Source of the DNA: Flavobacteriaceae bacterium
GTDB taxonomy: Bacteria > Bacteroidota > Bacteroidia > Flavobacteriales > Flavobacteriaceae
Reading direction: 5' to 3'
DNA length: 9,794 nt
Assembly: GCA_013042825.1 (NCBI GenBank)
Contig: JABDPL010000259.1
Location: 1 to 9,794 of the forward strand
Below, piece after piece: positions 1 to 7,746 of this stretch. Position numbers and translations under genes: made by a program. Position 1 is the stretch's first letter. Each line of letters starts with the position of its first letter. Under the pieces are notes generated by a model. That model made no database searches and was not told the DNA's origin. It was given only the letters and a program-made list of their open reading frames with translations.

Positions 1-1153
1 CTCTTAACCCTTCCTCACAACCATTTACCGAGGCAAGGGCATAATAAGTAGTAGTTAGAGTCAGTGCCGGTGTATTGAACGTAGTCCCTGTTCCTAAGGG
101 AGAACCCCCGGATGAGGTATTAAACCAAAGAATGTCTCCATATGACGGATACGCCTCCAGGACCACGCTACCCGGTCCACAACGTTCGGCATCCACGATC
201 TCAATAACTTCGGGGGTGGAGATTTGAGTAGTTGCCGAAATATCGAGATCAGGATCACCAGGCATGCCACCATATTCAACTATAAAACCCTTGGGATAAT
301 AGGGATCGGATGGATTAGTCAATACATTTGCGAGGTCATTCCAGGATCCGGGCACACCTATACCCGGTGCTGTCACATGCGCATAATCCTCACCGTTAAG
401 ATCATTCGGTTCCCCGTTATTCCAAAATGCGAAATTCGGAGATGACCCGTCAACTGAACCATTCCAGAAAACCAATCCGGCCTCAGGACCGGTCATCCAT
501 TTCCAGACACCTTCCGTTTCCGAATCACTTCCGCCTATCCATCCTGTTCCCGGTGCCTGTTCACCTACAAACTGCGCCTCTACAGCTGAGGTGATCGTAA
601 CCAGGTAACCCTGCAGTCCGAAGTAGCTATAGGTATCGGCAATGCTTCTGGCATTTGTCCATGTAATTCCCGGATCATCAATAAATTGGTAAAAATGATC
701 GGTGGCCGGTAAATAGTTAGCATCACCAAGGGTAAATGAGAACTCTCGTGTTCCGGACATATTTGGCGATGTACTCATGTAGACCACATCATAGGCTGCA
801 GCGATAAGATCGGTATATGGGACATCGCCACCGTTTATCGATCTCAGACTGAGTTTTCCTTCAACAGCACTCCAATCGGAACTAATTCCGGGATGTGAGC
901 CTGTCAGCATCAGCAGATCCAGGCCAATAACATAGCCCGAAGAGATCTGTATATGAAGTGATTCGGCTGCTGTATCATCTGGATCGGTAATATTGAATTG
1001 TGTTGCAACCGGGATCTGACTCAAAGGGCAATATTCCTGATTACCCTCAGCATCAAGAACGGGCGGAATATTCGCCTGAGCATTCAATCGTAATACTAAA
1101 AGCGCGATAGAAACTGCGGTGATAAAAATCTTTATGTTAAGCGGTTTGTCCAA
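1..1153 (-). CDS. Secreted adhesin-like protein with C-type lectin and Ig-like domains (3' end outside window)
   Basis: The first 384 residues are present; the gene continues past the left edge. Residues 1-27 form a signal peptide (Lys-rich start, hydrophobic ITAVSIALLVL, then LNAQA). Residues about 30-146 resemble a bacterial cadherin-like repeat (NITDPDD, LMLTGSHPGI, REFSFTLGD). Residues about 149-295 are a C-type lectin-like domain: WTNARSIA, YLVTITSAVEAQFV, GWIGGSD, EPN at 248-250, GEDYAHV, and WND at 271-273. EPN plus WND is the usual calcium/sugar site, but the canonical disulfide cysteines are missing (EDY instead of EDC). Residues about 305-384 are an Ig-like domain with paired Cys325 and Cys379, of the kind found in flavobacterial secreted proteins. 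By inference this is cargo of the type IX secretion system, acting at the cell surface; the expected C-terminal sorting domain is not visible. The start must be TTG at 1153: an in-frame TAA lies two codons upstream and no ATG precedes the signal peptide. It follows the TPR gene by 76 nt. Confidence 0.85.
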   Translation of the reverse strand, partial: MDKPLNIKIFITAVSIALLVLRLNAQANIPPVLDAEGNQEYCPLSQIPVATQFNITDPDDTAAESLHIQISSGYVIGLDLLMLTGSHPGISSDWSAVEGKLSLRSINGGDVPYTDLIAAAYDVVYMSTSPNMSGTREFSFTLGDANYLPATDHFYQFIDDPGITWTNARSIADTYSYFGLQGYLVTITSAVEAQFVGEQAPGTGWIGGSDSETEGVWKWMTGPEAGLVFWNGSVDGSSPNFAFWNNGEPNDLNGEDYAHVTAPGIGVPGSWNDLANVLTNPSDPYYPKGFIVEYGGMPGDPDLDISATTQISTPEVIEIVDAERCGPGSVVLEAYPSYGDILWFNTSSGGSPLGTGTTFNTPALTLTTTYYALASVNGCEEGLR

Positions 1154-1229
1154 CCCTTAAAACTTTGATGTGTTATGTATTTTTCCGAAAAGCAGGGTTG
1201 AAAATAATAAATAGAAGTGAGCGTTACTT

Positions 1230-3008
1230 TCAATTTATGGAATCACCCCGGAGTGCCCTGAATTTTTTCCTAGCTTCAACAAAATAAATACTATCGGCGT
1301 GATCAAAAATAATCCGCTCATAGTATTGCTGAGCCTTCTCCGGTAAATTCAATTCTTTGATATATATCTCGGCCAGAGCATAATAGGCATCATCGGCAAG
1401 AATATCGTCTTTATAATCGTTGATAATTCTCAGATAATTTGCCTCAGCTTTTTTAAAGTCTTTCTTTTTTTCAAACAATTGGGCTTGCATGAGCAAAGCC
1501 TGGTCTACTATGGTTTCGGTCTTATGAGCACCCAATAATTCATCAAGAATATCTATTGCAGCGTCTGTCTTATTCTGATAAGCCATCAGATCGGCTTTCG
1601 CATAGAGTTTCAAGGCTGTTTGGGTAGAATCTTCATATTTGTTATCCGAGATCAGCAGCTTCAAATCCAGGGCGTCATTCGCTATCAACTGTGAGGTTGA
1701 TCCTTTTAAGATTTTTAATTGGGTTTCGGCCCATTTGAAATCGCCCTTATAATAGCTGGCTTTAGCAACCTTAAAACGAGCCTCCTGTGAAATAGTACTA
1801 TTCTTAAGGCTCTGTTGAATCTGGGAATAGTAAATCAAGGCCTGGTTAAACTTCTCCTGAAAAACGAGTATATCGCCCAATTTCATTTTCACCTTAGCCT
1901 CCTGGAATTTCGACAGATTGGCGTTTAAGGCATCTTTGAGAAAATCGATGGCATAATCAGGCTGATCTTTGAAAAATGCCAGAAAATTGGAATATGACAG
2001 CTGAAGATCAACTGTTTGCGTTAACAATCCATATTCACTGAAAAGTGCCTGGTAGCTGGAATCGATTTCATCATATCCTCTAGCATCGAGCTCAAGGGTC
2101 ATTAGTTCCAGCTTATCTTTATGAGCTTTCAAGACGGTTTGTAGATCAGATCCGTTGTTGATGATGTAGTCGAGAATCTCGTAAGCAATTTCCGCTTCAT
2201 TCGCATTGATCGTTATCTGCGCAAGGTCCACAACCCCGTTTAATGATTCTTTCTGTCTGTTGAAAATGGCTTTTTCCTGTGCAAAAGCCTTACGATACTC
2301 CCTCTGCTGAACAAAGAGCCAACTCAACAACTCGTTCCACATGATATTTGGCTCCTCCTGAATTTTCTTCAGCAGGACCACCCTTAATATTTTATTATTC
2401 TCACTCTGTGAGTCTTCAGAGATATATTCACTGAAGGAACGTTTTGCAAAGTTGAGATAAGTTGTATTGATCTCTATAAAATCGATATAGCTTCTGAACA
2501 TTTTTTCGACCTTACCTTGTTCACCATAGATCCGGGCCAATTGCATATTATAATTGCTTTCGGGCCGCAAATCCATGGCTCGCTCATAAACCTGAGCTGC
2601 GTAATCTATCAAAGCGTGATCCTCAAAACGCCTGGCGACATAATAGGCATAAACCGGCTTTTCTTCTATCCCGGCCTTGGCCAGGTCATAGTAGCGTTTG
2701 GCGGCTTCCATATCTCCTTTTAGCTGGAAATTGTACCCGAGTTCTACATAATAATGCGGATTCCCGCTTCGATCTACGATCTCGAACAGTAATTTTTCAG
2801 ACTCATCCAGATTCTCCAGTTGCTGATGGATCTCGACGATTTTAAAGAAGTAATTGATGTTGCCCCTGTTGTTATCATAGAGCTTCTGGTACGAGAACAG
2901 TGCTTTCTCAAACTGACCATCGTCATAATAACTTTTGGCAACCTCCTCCGATTGCGCGAAAGAAGCAACTGCAAATAACAGGCATATGACAAGTAGTTTG
3001 ATTCTCAT
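1230..3008 (-). CDS. Secreted tetratricopeptide-repeat protein
   Basis: A 592-residue protein with an N-terminal signal peptide (residues 1-19, hydrophobic LLVICLLFAVASFA ending in AQ). The rest is almost entirely helical repeats. Clear TPR units lie near residues 20-50, 83-115, 133-150, 371-400, 407-435, 464-495, 501-533 and 538-573, with signatures such as GQFEKALFSYQKLY, GDMEAAKRYYDLAK, FNQALIYYSQI and KKAEANYLRII. The last repeat and the tail (FVEARKKFRALRGD) are a form I recognise from many Bacteroidota periplasmic or outer-membrane-associated TPR proteins. No enzymatic domain is visible, so the role is probably protein-protein scaffolding in the periplasm; the partner is unknown. A terminator separates it from serS upstream, so it probably has its own promoter; the lectin-domain gene follows after 76 nt. 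The ATG at 3008 is chosen because the signal peptide starts directly there. Confidence 0.9.
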   Translation of the reverse strand: MRIKLLVICLLFAVASFAQSEEVAKSYYDDGQFEKALFSYQKLYDNNRGNINYFFKIVEIHQQLENLDESEKLLFEIVDRSGNPHYYVELGYNFQLKGDMEAAKRYYDLAKAGIEEKPVYAYYVARRFEDHALIDYAAQVYERAMDLRPESNYNMQLARIYGEQGKVEKMFRSYIDFIEINTTYLNFAKRSFSEYISEDSQSENNKILRVVLLKKIQEEPNIMWNELLSWLFVQQREYRKAFAQEKAIFNRQKESLNGVVDLAQITINANEAEIAYEILDYIINNGSDLQTVLKAHKDKLELMTLELDARGYDEIDSSYQALFSEYGLLTQTVDLQLSYSNFLAFFKDQPDYAIDFLKDALNANLSKFQEAKVKMKLGDILVFQEKFNQALIYYSQIQQSLKNSTISQEARFKVAKASYYKGDFKWAETQLKILKGSTSQLIANDALDLKLLISDNKYEDSTQTALKLYAKADLMAYQNKTDAAIDILDELLGAHKTETIVDQALLMQAQLFEKKKDFKKAEANYLRIINDYKDDILADDAYYALAEIYIKELNLPEKAQQYYERIIFDHADSIYFVEARKKFRALRGDSIN

Positions 3009-3061
3009 GTTCAGGACAATTCTTGAATTTATTGGTCTTCAGCTTAAAATAAGCTAGAATG

Positions 3062-3069
3062 TAAAGATA
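3062..3069 (-). promoter_or_regulatory. Possible -7 box for the TPR gene
   Basis: On the minus strand the octamer TATCTTTA lies 53 nt before the TPR start, between the upstream terminator and the gene. It matches the Bacteroidota -7 consensus TAnnTTTG in seven of eight positions. No convincing TTG -33 element is seen at the usual distance, so this is only a candidate. Some promoter is expected here because the terminator at 3106-3138 isolates the gene from serS. Confidence 0.3.
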
Positions 3070-3105
3070 ATAAAAGTGAATTTTAAGATATGTGAAGGAT
3101 TTAAT

Positions 3106-3138
3106 AAAAAAAAAGCCCGAACTCGGGGCTCAGGCTTT
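3106..3138 (-). terminator. Rho-independent terminator of the pth-ribF-HTTM-serS unit
   Basis: Read on the minus strand, AAAGCCTGAGC and GCTCGGGCTTT-like arms (3128-3138 against 3112-3122) give an 11-bp stem with two G-U pairs and a five-base loop, followed by a run of nine T. The T run is on the minus-strand side, so it terminates transcription arriving from serS. It lies about 320 nt after the serS stop, leaving a long 3' region. Confidence 0.8.
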
Positions 3139-3242
3139 ACCAACCAAAATAAATGTGCTATTAATCAAATTTTAAAAATGATTCAATTATCCTGTTTGGG
3201 TGTATCTATTTCTTTGTTGAATATACGATCCTGCTTTTAGAA

Positions 3243-3308
3243 CTACAATATTTCTATCAAAACCATGACAAGCGCAAAAAGCAACGCTAAACGTAAAACA
3301 TGCTTCAT
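3243..3308 (-). CDS. Possible 21-residue hydrophobic peptide
   Basis: An ATG-to-TAG reading frame encodes 21 residues: a basic start (MKHVLR) followed by an uninterrupted hydrophobic stretch (LALLFALVMVL) ending IEIL. This is the layout of a single-pass membrane micropeptide. It sits between the serS stop and the operon terminator, so it would be co-transcribed with serS. There is no clear ribosome-binding site, which means little in this phylum. A short frame this hydrophobic can arise by chance in AT-rich DNA, so the call is tentative; I do not recognise a family. Confidence 0.35.
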   Translation of the reverse strand: MKHVLRLALLFALVMVLIEIL

Positions 3309-3459
3309 ATTTAGTAGGTTAAGGGTAAATTACATCAGCAACTTCATCATAATTTTTGAGAAATCAAAAAAAAATGACAAAAAATCGTTAAACAGCGTGT
3401 TTTTTTTACACTTTATCGATAATATTAAGAAAAACTAGCCGTTAGGAGGAAGAAAAAAC

Positions 3460-4737
3460 CTACGTTTTTTTGATAAACTCAAATCCGGTATAAGGCACAA
3501 GAACAGGCGGTATCCTGATGCCGTCAACGGTTTGATTATTTTCCAGTAACCCGGCTACAACTCTCGGCAGAGCTAATGAACTGCCATTAAGCGTATGCAC
3601 CAATTCGCTCTTGCCCTCTGCATTCTTGAATCGCAATTTCAAGCGGTTAGCCTGATAGTTCTCAAAATTTGAAACAGAAGAGATCACCAGCCAACGCTTT
3701 TGTGCTGTTGAGTAAACCTCGAAGTCATAGGTCAATGCGGAAGTAAATCCGAGATCACCACCACATAACCGGATAACCCTATAGGGCAGTTCGAGCTCAT
3801 TCATAATACCCTTTACGTGTTCTACCATTTCATCTAAGGCCTTGTAGGAACGTTCGGGATGTTCAAGCCGAACAATCTCTACCTTATCAAATTGGTGCAA
3901 ACGGTTTAATCCCCTTACATGGGCACCATAGCTACCGGCCTCCCTTCTGAAACAGGGCGTATAACCAGTTAGAGCTTTTGGCAACTCAGCCTCCTTCAGA
4001 AGGTCACCCCGAAAGATATTAGTTGCCGGGACCTCAGCCGTTGGGATCAGATACAGGTTGTCTGCGGTTACATGATACATCTGCCCTTCTTTATCTGGCA
4101 GCTGTCCTGTTCCAAAGCCAGAATCGGAATTTACCAAAAGTGGAAGCTGGAATTCTTCATAACCCGCTTCGGTGTTCTTATCGAGGAAATAACTGATCAA
4201 AGCGCGCTGTAGTTTAGCACCTTGCCCCTTATAAACCGGAAAACCGGCGCCGGTGATCTTGTTGCCAAGTTCAAAATCGATTATATCGTATTGCTTAGCC
4301 AGTTCCCAATGCGGAAGCGCCGCTTCACCCAACTCGGGTACATCGCCCGCCCTGAACACTTCTAAGTTATCATCTTCAGATGCTCCTTCAGGCACAAGAT
4401 CATGTGGAACATTCGGAATATTATGCAATAATTCACCAAGCTCATGAGTCACGCGATTCAGTTCCTCCACGAGTTGCTTGCTCTCCTCCTTTAGCTCAGT
4501 GGTCTTAAGTTTTAACCGGTTGGCCTCTTCTGCCTTACCGGATTTGAATAAATTACCGATCTCCTTCGACAAGGTATTCGATTGGGCCAAAACGCTATCC
4601 AGTTTTGTTTGGGTGTTGCGTCTCTGCTCATCCAAATCGATAACTTTGTCAATCAATGGCCTGGCGTCGATGTTTCTCTTGCCCAATTTTGCTATGACAA
4701 GATCAGTATTTTCACGAATAAAAGGGACCTGAAGCAT
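3460..4737 (-). CDS. serS: Serine--tRNA ligase
   Basis: Charges tRNA-Ser (and tRNA-Sec where present) with serine using ATP, in the cytosol. The protein has 425 residues, the usual family length. Residues about 27-100 form the long antiparallel coiled-coil arm that binds the tRNA-Ser variable arm. Class II motifs follow: motif 1 around 162-187 (TGAGFPVYKGQGAKLQRAL), the serine-binding TAEVPATN at 233-240, motif 2 with CFRREAGSYG at 262-271 and RLHQFDKVE at 279-287, and motif 3 HTLNGSSLALPRVVAGLLEN at 381-400. One residue is odd: in the segment RWL-x-ISS the family has Glu, which binds the ATP-associated metal, but here codon 351 is GTG (Val). The start at 4737 gives MLQVPFIREN, the normal N-terminus; an earlier in-frame ATG at 4827 would add 30 residues overlapping the previous gene and is rejected. 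It is last of the four-gene unit, 31 nt after the HTTM gene. Confidence 0.97.
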   Translation of the reverse strand: MLQVPFIRENTDLVIAKLGKRNIDARPLIDKVIDLDEQRRNTQTKLDSVLAQSNTLSKEIGNLFKSGKAEEANRLKLKTTELKEESKQLVEELNRVTHELGELLHNIPNVPHDLVPEGASEDDNLEVFRAGDVPELGEAALPHWELAKQYDIIDFELGNKITGAGFPVYKGQGAKLQRALISYFLDKNTEAGYEEFQLPLLVNSDSGFGTGQLPDKEGQMYHVTADNLYLIPTAEVPATNIFRGDLLKEAELPKALTGYTPCFRREAGSYGAHVRGLNRLHQFDKVEIVRLEHPERSYKALDEMVEHVKGIMNELELPYRVIRLCGGDLGFTSALTYDFEVYSTAQKRWLVISSVSNFENYQANRLKLRFKNAEGKSELVHTLNGSSLALPRVVAGLLENNQTVDGIRIPPVLVPYTGFEFIKKT

Positions 4738-4768
4738 AGTTTGAATATTAAGGGGTAAAGTTACGTAT

Positions 4769-6094
4769 TTACGGTTTTTTTCTTTCCAAATCGGAAGGTA
4801 AAATCCAGTCGCTATGCCTGAATGCATTCCACTTTACAGAAGCGAGATCTATCTCGGGGTCGATAAGCTGACGATATGGCCTTCCGTTTACACTAACCTG
4901 GCATTTCACATAAACTGCTATATCCTGTCCTTGATCCTTAAACTCCTTCTTTAATAGTTGTGCGAATTGCCAGATAAAATCAGGGCGGGAACTCACCAAT
5001 CGCTTCTGCTTCTGTGTTAGGTAATCATCCAGATTGATCATAAATTGCTCCTGGGTAGCCTTATCGATGACCTTAAACCGCGCCAGTCCTGATCGGGAAC
5101 GCAGCATCATCCGCCATGAAAGTTTATGGCCTTCCTCCGTCCATAATACATTATCGGGAATAAACCAATGGCGCAGGGGTAAACCAATTTGAATTATGAA
5201 ATAAACCGATGCGGAAATGAGTCCGATTTTTTTGAATTTAGGATCATCGATAATCTCTTTATCAAATACCGGTTTCTTTTTCAGGAAAAGGCTTCGGATA
5301 TATTCTGGTTCAAAAAAGAACAGGCATAGTCCGAGTGACATGTAAGGAAATATCCCAACCTGAAAAACAAAGGAGTTAAACAGATGGAAGAAGATCGAAG
5401 CAATAAAAGCCCATTTACGTGTTCGTCTAATGAGCAGTAAGGGAATCACGAGCAGATCAAACAGCAATCCGGAATACGCAATAAAATAGTGCAACCATTG
5501 CTGCTGAAGGAAATCGCCGATCAGGAAATAGTGTTTTTTGGCCAAAAAAAGCAACTTAATAACACTTCCGTCCAGCCAGTCGGGATACATTTTGGCAACA
5601 GAAGCGTAAGTATAAACGATCCACATCTGAAATATAATTATCCATGCGCACCAATTGGGCATGCTCAGACTTCTTATCTCAGGCTTACGACGCACATCGA
5701 ACGACAGCCACCTGTTTGCCGGGAGCAGGGCCATCATTCCGCAAAGCAGGATCAATAAATAATAATGGTTATTATAGGATGATTTCTGCATGAAATAGGT
5801 CGCCGTCCACATCAGGGTATACATGATTATACTCAGGCGATATCGGTAACCCAGCATAACAAACAGACCAAAAACTCCCATGATGACGTAATAGATGTAC
5901 ATACCAAAACCGGGCAGTGGTTGCAACCATTCAAAGCCGATGAATGAAAAAGTGAATTGGGGATCAACCATGGTTGCCTTGACCCATCCCAGAAGAATAG
6001 CGCCAATGGCTTCACAGAAAATGAGAATGCCGAAGATCACTCTGAAGACAATGAGAGCACTGTTATCGATATGCCTGAATAGGAACCTATTCAT
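4769..6094 (-). CDS. HTTM / vitamin K-dependent gamma-carboxylase-like integral membrane protein
   Basis: A 441-residue protein. The N-terminal two-thirds have several hydrophobic helices (about 13-37, 66-82, 87-102, 111-125, 149-166, 203-222, 228-262, 290-305); the soluble C-terminal third is about 306-441. It belongs to the HTTM family, whose best-known member is animal gamma-glutamyl carboxylase (GGCX), which carboxylates Glu side chains using reduced vitamin K, CO2 and oxygen. Family marks are SYNNHYYL at 106-113, YTYASVAKMYPDWLDG at 161-176, VGIFPYMSLGL at 246-256, and LSWRMMLRSRSG at 325-336. By my reading, His110 and Lys168 align with GGCX His160 and Lys218. The bacterial substrate is unknown. 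Its ATG overlaps the ribF stop by 8 nt; an in-frame GTG at 6103 would add three residues but ATG is preferred. serS follows after 31 nt. Confidence 0.88.
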   Translation of the reverse strand: MNRFLFRHIDNSALIVFRVIFGILIFCEAIGAILLGWVKATMVDPQFTFSFIGFEWLQPLPGFGMYIYYVIMGVFGLFVMLGYRYRLSIIMYTLMWTATYFMQKSSYNNHYYLLILLCGMMALLPANRWLSFDVRRKPEIRSLSMPNWCAWIIIFQMWIVYTYASVAKMYPDWLDGSVIKLLFLAKKHYFLIGDFLQQQWLHYFIAYSGLLFDLLVIPLLLIRRTRKWAFIASIFFHLFNSFVFQVGIFPYMSLGLCLFFFEPEYIRSLFLKKKPVFDKEIIDDPKFKKIGLISASVYFIIQIGLPLRHWFIPDNVLWTEEGHKLSWRMMLRSRSGLARFKVIDKATQEQFMINLDDYLTQKQKRLVSSRPDFIWQFAQLLKKEFKDQGQDIAVYVKCQVSVNGRPYRQLIDPEIDLASVKWNAFRHSDWILPSDLERKKP

Positions 6095-7022
6095 AAAGAT
6101 CACTGATAATCGCTTTTATATCGACGCAATCCTGTTCGAGTTGTTGTCTGAGCGCTTCGATCGATTCGAATTTCTGTTCATCACGAACCCGTTTCAATAA
6201 TTTAATCTCGAGTTTTATGCCGTAGAGATCCCTGTTAAGATCGAAAAAATGCACTTCCATTCGCTGCTCAGTACCTGAATTTACAGTTGGATTTGTACCG
6301 ATATTCATCATACCGAAATATGTTGTCCCATTTATTTCAGAGGACACAACATATACCCCGTTCTTCGGAATCAATTTATAGGATTCCGATACCTGGAGGT
6401 TGGCCGTAGGAAAACTTAATTCTTTACCCAGACCTCTGCCATGAACGACGGTTCCATTTAACATATAGGTATAACCCAGGTATGCATTGGCCATATCGAC
6501 ATCACCATCCCTCAGAGCATTTCTTATTTTTGTAGAACTGACAGCCACATCGTTGATCTCCTGGGCAGATATCTCCATGACCTCAAATCCATAGGTTTCG
6601 CCAAACTCCTTCAGATCATCGATATTTGCCGCACGGTTCCTGCCAAAGCGGTGGTCATATCCAATGATAAGGTATTTGGTTTTTAAACTGTTGACAAGCA
6701 GATCTCTGACGAATTCCAGTGCACTAAGTCTTGAAAATTCAGGGGTAAATGCCTTGACTACCAGGTGATCTACCTTCAAAGCGTCGAGTATTTCCGACTT
6801 CTCCTCCAAAGTATTCAGCAACTTGATATTCGATTCCTTTTGCAGTACCATCCTGGGGTGGGGAAAGAAGGTAAGCACTACCGACTGCAGGTCATTTTCC
6901 AAAGCCTTTTTTACAAGGCGTTCAATAATTTTTTTATGACCGATGTGAACGCCATCAAAGGTGCCAATGGTTACAACGGTATTTCTCTTGAAAATTGCTT
7001 CTGACGCTCTTGAAACTTTCAA
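6087..7022 (-). CDS. ribF: Bifunctional riboflavin kinase / FAD synthetase
   Basis: Makes FMN from riboflavin and then FAD from FMN, each step using ATP, in the cytosol. The protein has 311 residues, normal for the bifunctional form. The N-terminal nucleotidyltransferase domain (about 10-180) shows VVTIGTFDGVHIGHKKI at 16-32, FFPHPR at 52-57, GYDHRFGRNR at 121-130 and SSTKIRNAL at 162-170. The C-terminal flavokinase domain (about 183-311) shows GRGLGKELSFPTAN at 195-208, NIGTNPTV at 240-247 and MEVHFFD at 255-261, the last holding the expected catalytic Glu256. The start codon is TTG: an in-frame TAA lies two codons upstream and the next in-frame ATG is deep inside the first domain. It begins 7 nt after pth stops and its end overlaps the HTTM start, so the three are very likely co-transcribed and may be translationally coupled. 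Confidence 0.97.
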   Translation of the reverse strand: MKVSRASEAIFKRNTVVTIGTFDGVHIGHKKIIERLVKKALENDLQSVVLTFFPHPRMVLQKESNIKLLNTLEEKSEILDALKVDHLVVKAFTPEFSRLSALEFVRDLLVNSLKTKYLIIGYDHRFGRNRAANIDDLKEFGETYGFEVMEISAQEINDVAVSSTKIRNALRDGDVDMANAYLGYTYMLNGTVVHGRGLGKELSFPTANLQVSESYKLIPKNGVYVVSSEINGTTYFGMMNIGTNPTVNSGTEQRMEVHFFDLNRDLYGIKLEIKLLKRVRDEQKFESIEALRQQLEQDCVDIKAIISDLYE

Positions 7023-7029
7023 CGGTTAA

Positions 7030-7653
7030 TTATTTTCCATTAAATTCATTCATTGTAACCTTTGTCCCTGACAGCACAAATGATTTGATCAGTTGAATAC
7101 TTATATCCAATCGTTCAGACATTTTATCGAGTTCTTCCTGCTGCCAAGCGCTCAATACATAATCGACCTGCCGGCCTTTGTGAAAATCATCAGAAATTCC
7201 AAAACGGAACCTGTTGTATTGGGTTGTCCCCAACTTCTCCTGTAGATCTTTCAGACCGTTATGCCCGCCATCGCTACCTTTGGTTTTTAAGCGAAGGGTT
7301 CCGAAGGGTAAATTCAGGTCATCAGTTACGATCAGGAGGTTCTCCAGGGGGATCTTTTCTTTTTCCAGCCAGTATTTCACCGATTTACCACTCAAATTCA
7401 TATACGTACTCGGTTTTAACAGCATAACCGATCTTCCCTTGAGCTTAAAGACGAGTTGATCACCGAGTTTTTTTGTTTCGAACAGGGCCTCTTGATCCCT
7501 GGCGAGATGGTCGAGGATCTGGAATCCGATATTATGCCTGGTATTGGAATATTTCTCGCCAACATTGCCTAATCCCACTATTAGAAATTTCCTCATGCTA
7601 TCCTCTTCGTTGCCATTATCAATTCCGAATAATTTCCGTAAAAATTCAAACAT
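7030..7653 (-). CDS. pth: Peptidyl-tRNA hydrolase
   Basis: Releases tRNA from peptidyl-tRNAs that drop off ribosomes, in the cytosol. The family's key residues are all visible: Asn30 in GLGNVG, catalytic His40 in NTRHNIG, Asn86 in STYMNLSG, Asp111 in TDDLNLPFG and Asn132 in GSDGGHNGL. As given here the protein has 207 residues, including an amphipathic N-terminal extension (MFEFLRKLFG) before the core start MRKFLIVGLGN; such extensions occur in flavobacterial Pth. ATG at 7653 is preceded by AAAGGAAG, a plausible ribosome-binding site. An in-frame ATG at 7596 would give the 188-residue core, so the start is not fully settled. It heads the unit with ribF (7-nt gap), and lies about 20 nt after the rplY terminator. 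Confidence 0.95.
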   Translation of the reverse strand: MFEFLRKLFGIDNGNEEDSMRKFLIVGLGNVGEKYSNTRHNIGFQILDHLARDQEALFETKKLGDQLVFKLKGRSVMLLKPSTYMNLSGKSVKYWLEKEKIPLENLLIVTDDLNLPFGTLRLKTKGSDGGHNGLKDLQEKLGTTQYNRFRFGISDDFHKGRQVDYVLSAWQQEELDKMSERLDISIQLIKSFVLSGTKVTMNEFNGK

Positions 7654-7674
7654 CGTCTTCCTTTACGTAAAAAT

Positions 7675-7724
7675 AAAAAAAGCATCCTTAAATCCCGGGT
7701 TAATTCGGGACAAGGACACTTTTT
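7675..7724 (-). terminator. Strong hairpin terminator between rplY and pth
   Basis: On the minus strand, GTGTCCTT (7712-7719) pairs with AAGGATGC (7682-7689). An inner TCCCG/CGGGA stem is separated from it by a small internal loop, and the hairpin top is AATTAACC. A5 and T7 tracts flank the stem and extend it. The T tract is on the downstream side for rplY. The stem is nearly symmetric, so it could also stop plus-strand transcripts. It ends only 21 nt before the pth ATG. Confidence 0.85.
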
Positions 7725-7746
7725 AAAGTTTGTAAGTATTGACTTA

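Noticed and set aside
94..445. Short open frames on both strands inside the lectin-domain gene
   Set aside because: They are other-frame shadows of the open minus-strand gene that runs off the left edge with clear lectin and Ig-like signatures.
3041..3055. AGCTTA-TTT-TAAGCT inverted repeat in the leader of the TPR gene
   Set aside because: A 6-bp AT-rich stem without a T run or other support; likely chance in AT-rich intergenic DNA.
3453..3474. A/T-tract hairpin overlapping the serS stop codon (AAAAAAC/GTTTTTT)
   Set aside because: The stem is almost all A-T with no GC core, so it is a poor terminator; the convincing one is at 3106-3138.
4738..4827. Longer serS start adding 30 residues
   Set aside because: The added residues overlap the HTTM gene, have no family resemblance, and MLQVPFIREN at 4737 is the standard SerRS N-terminus.
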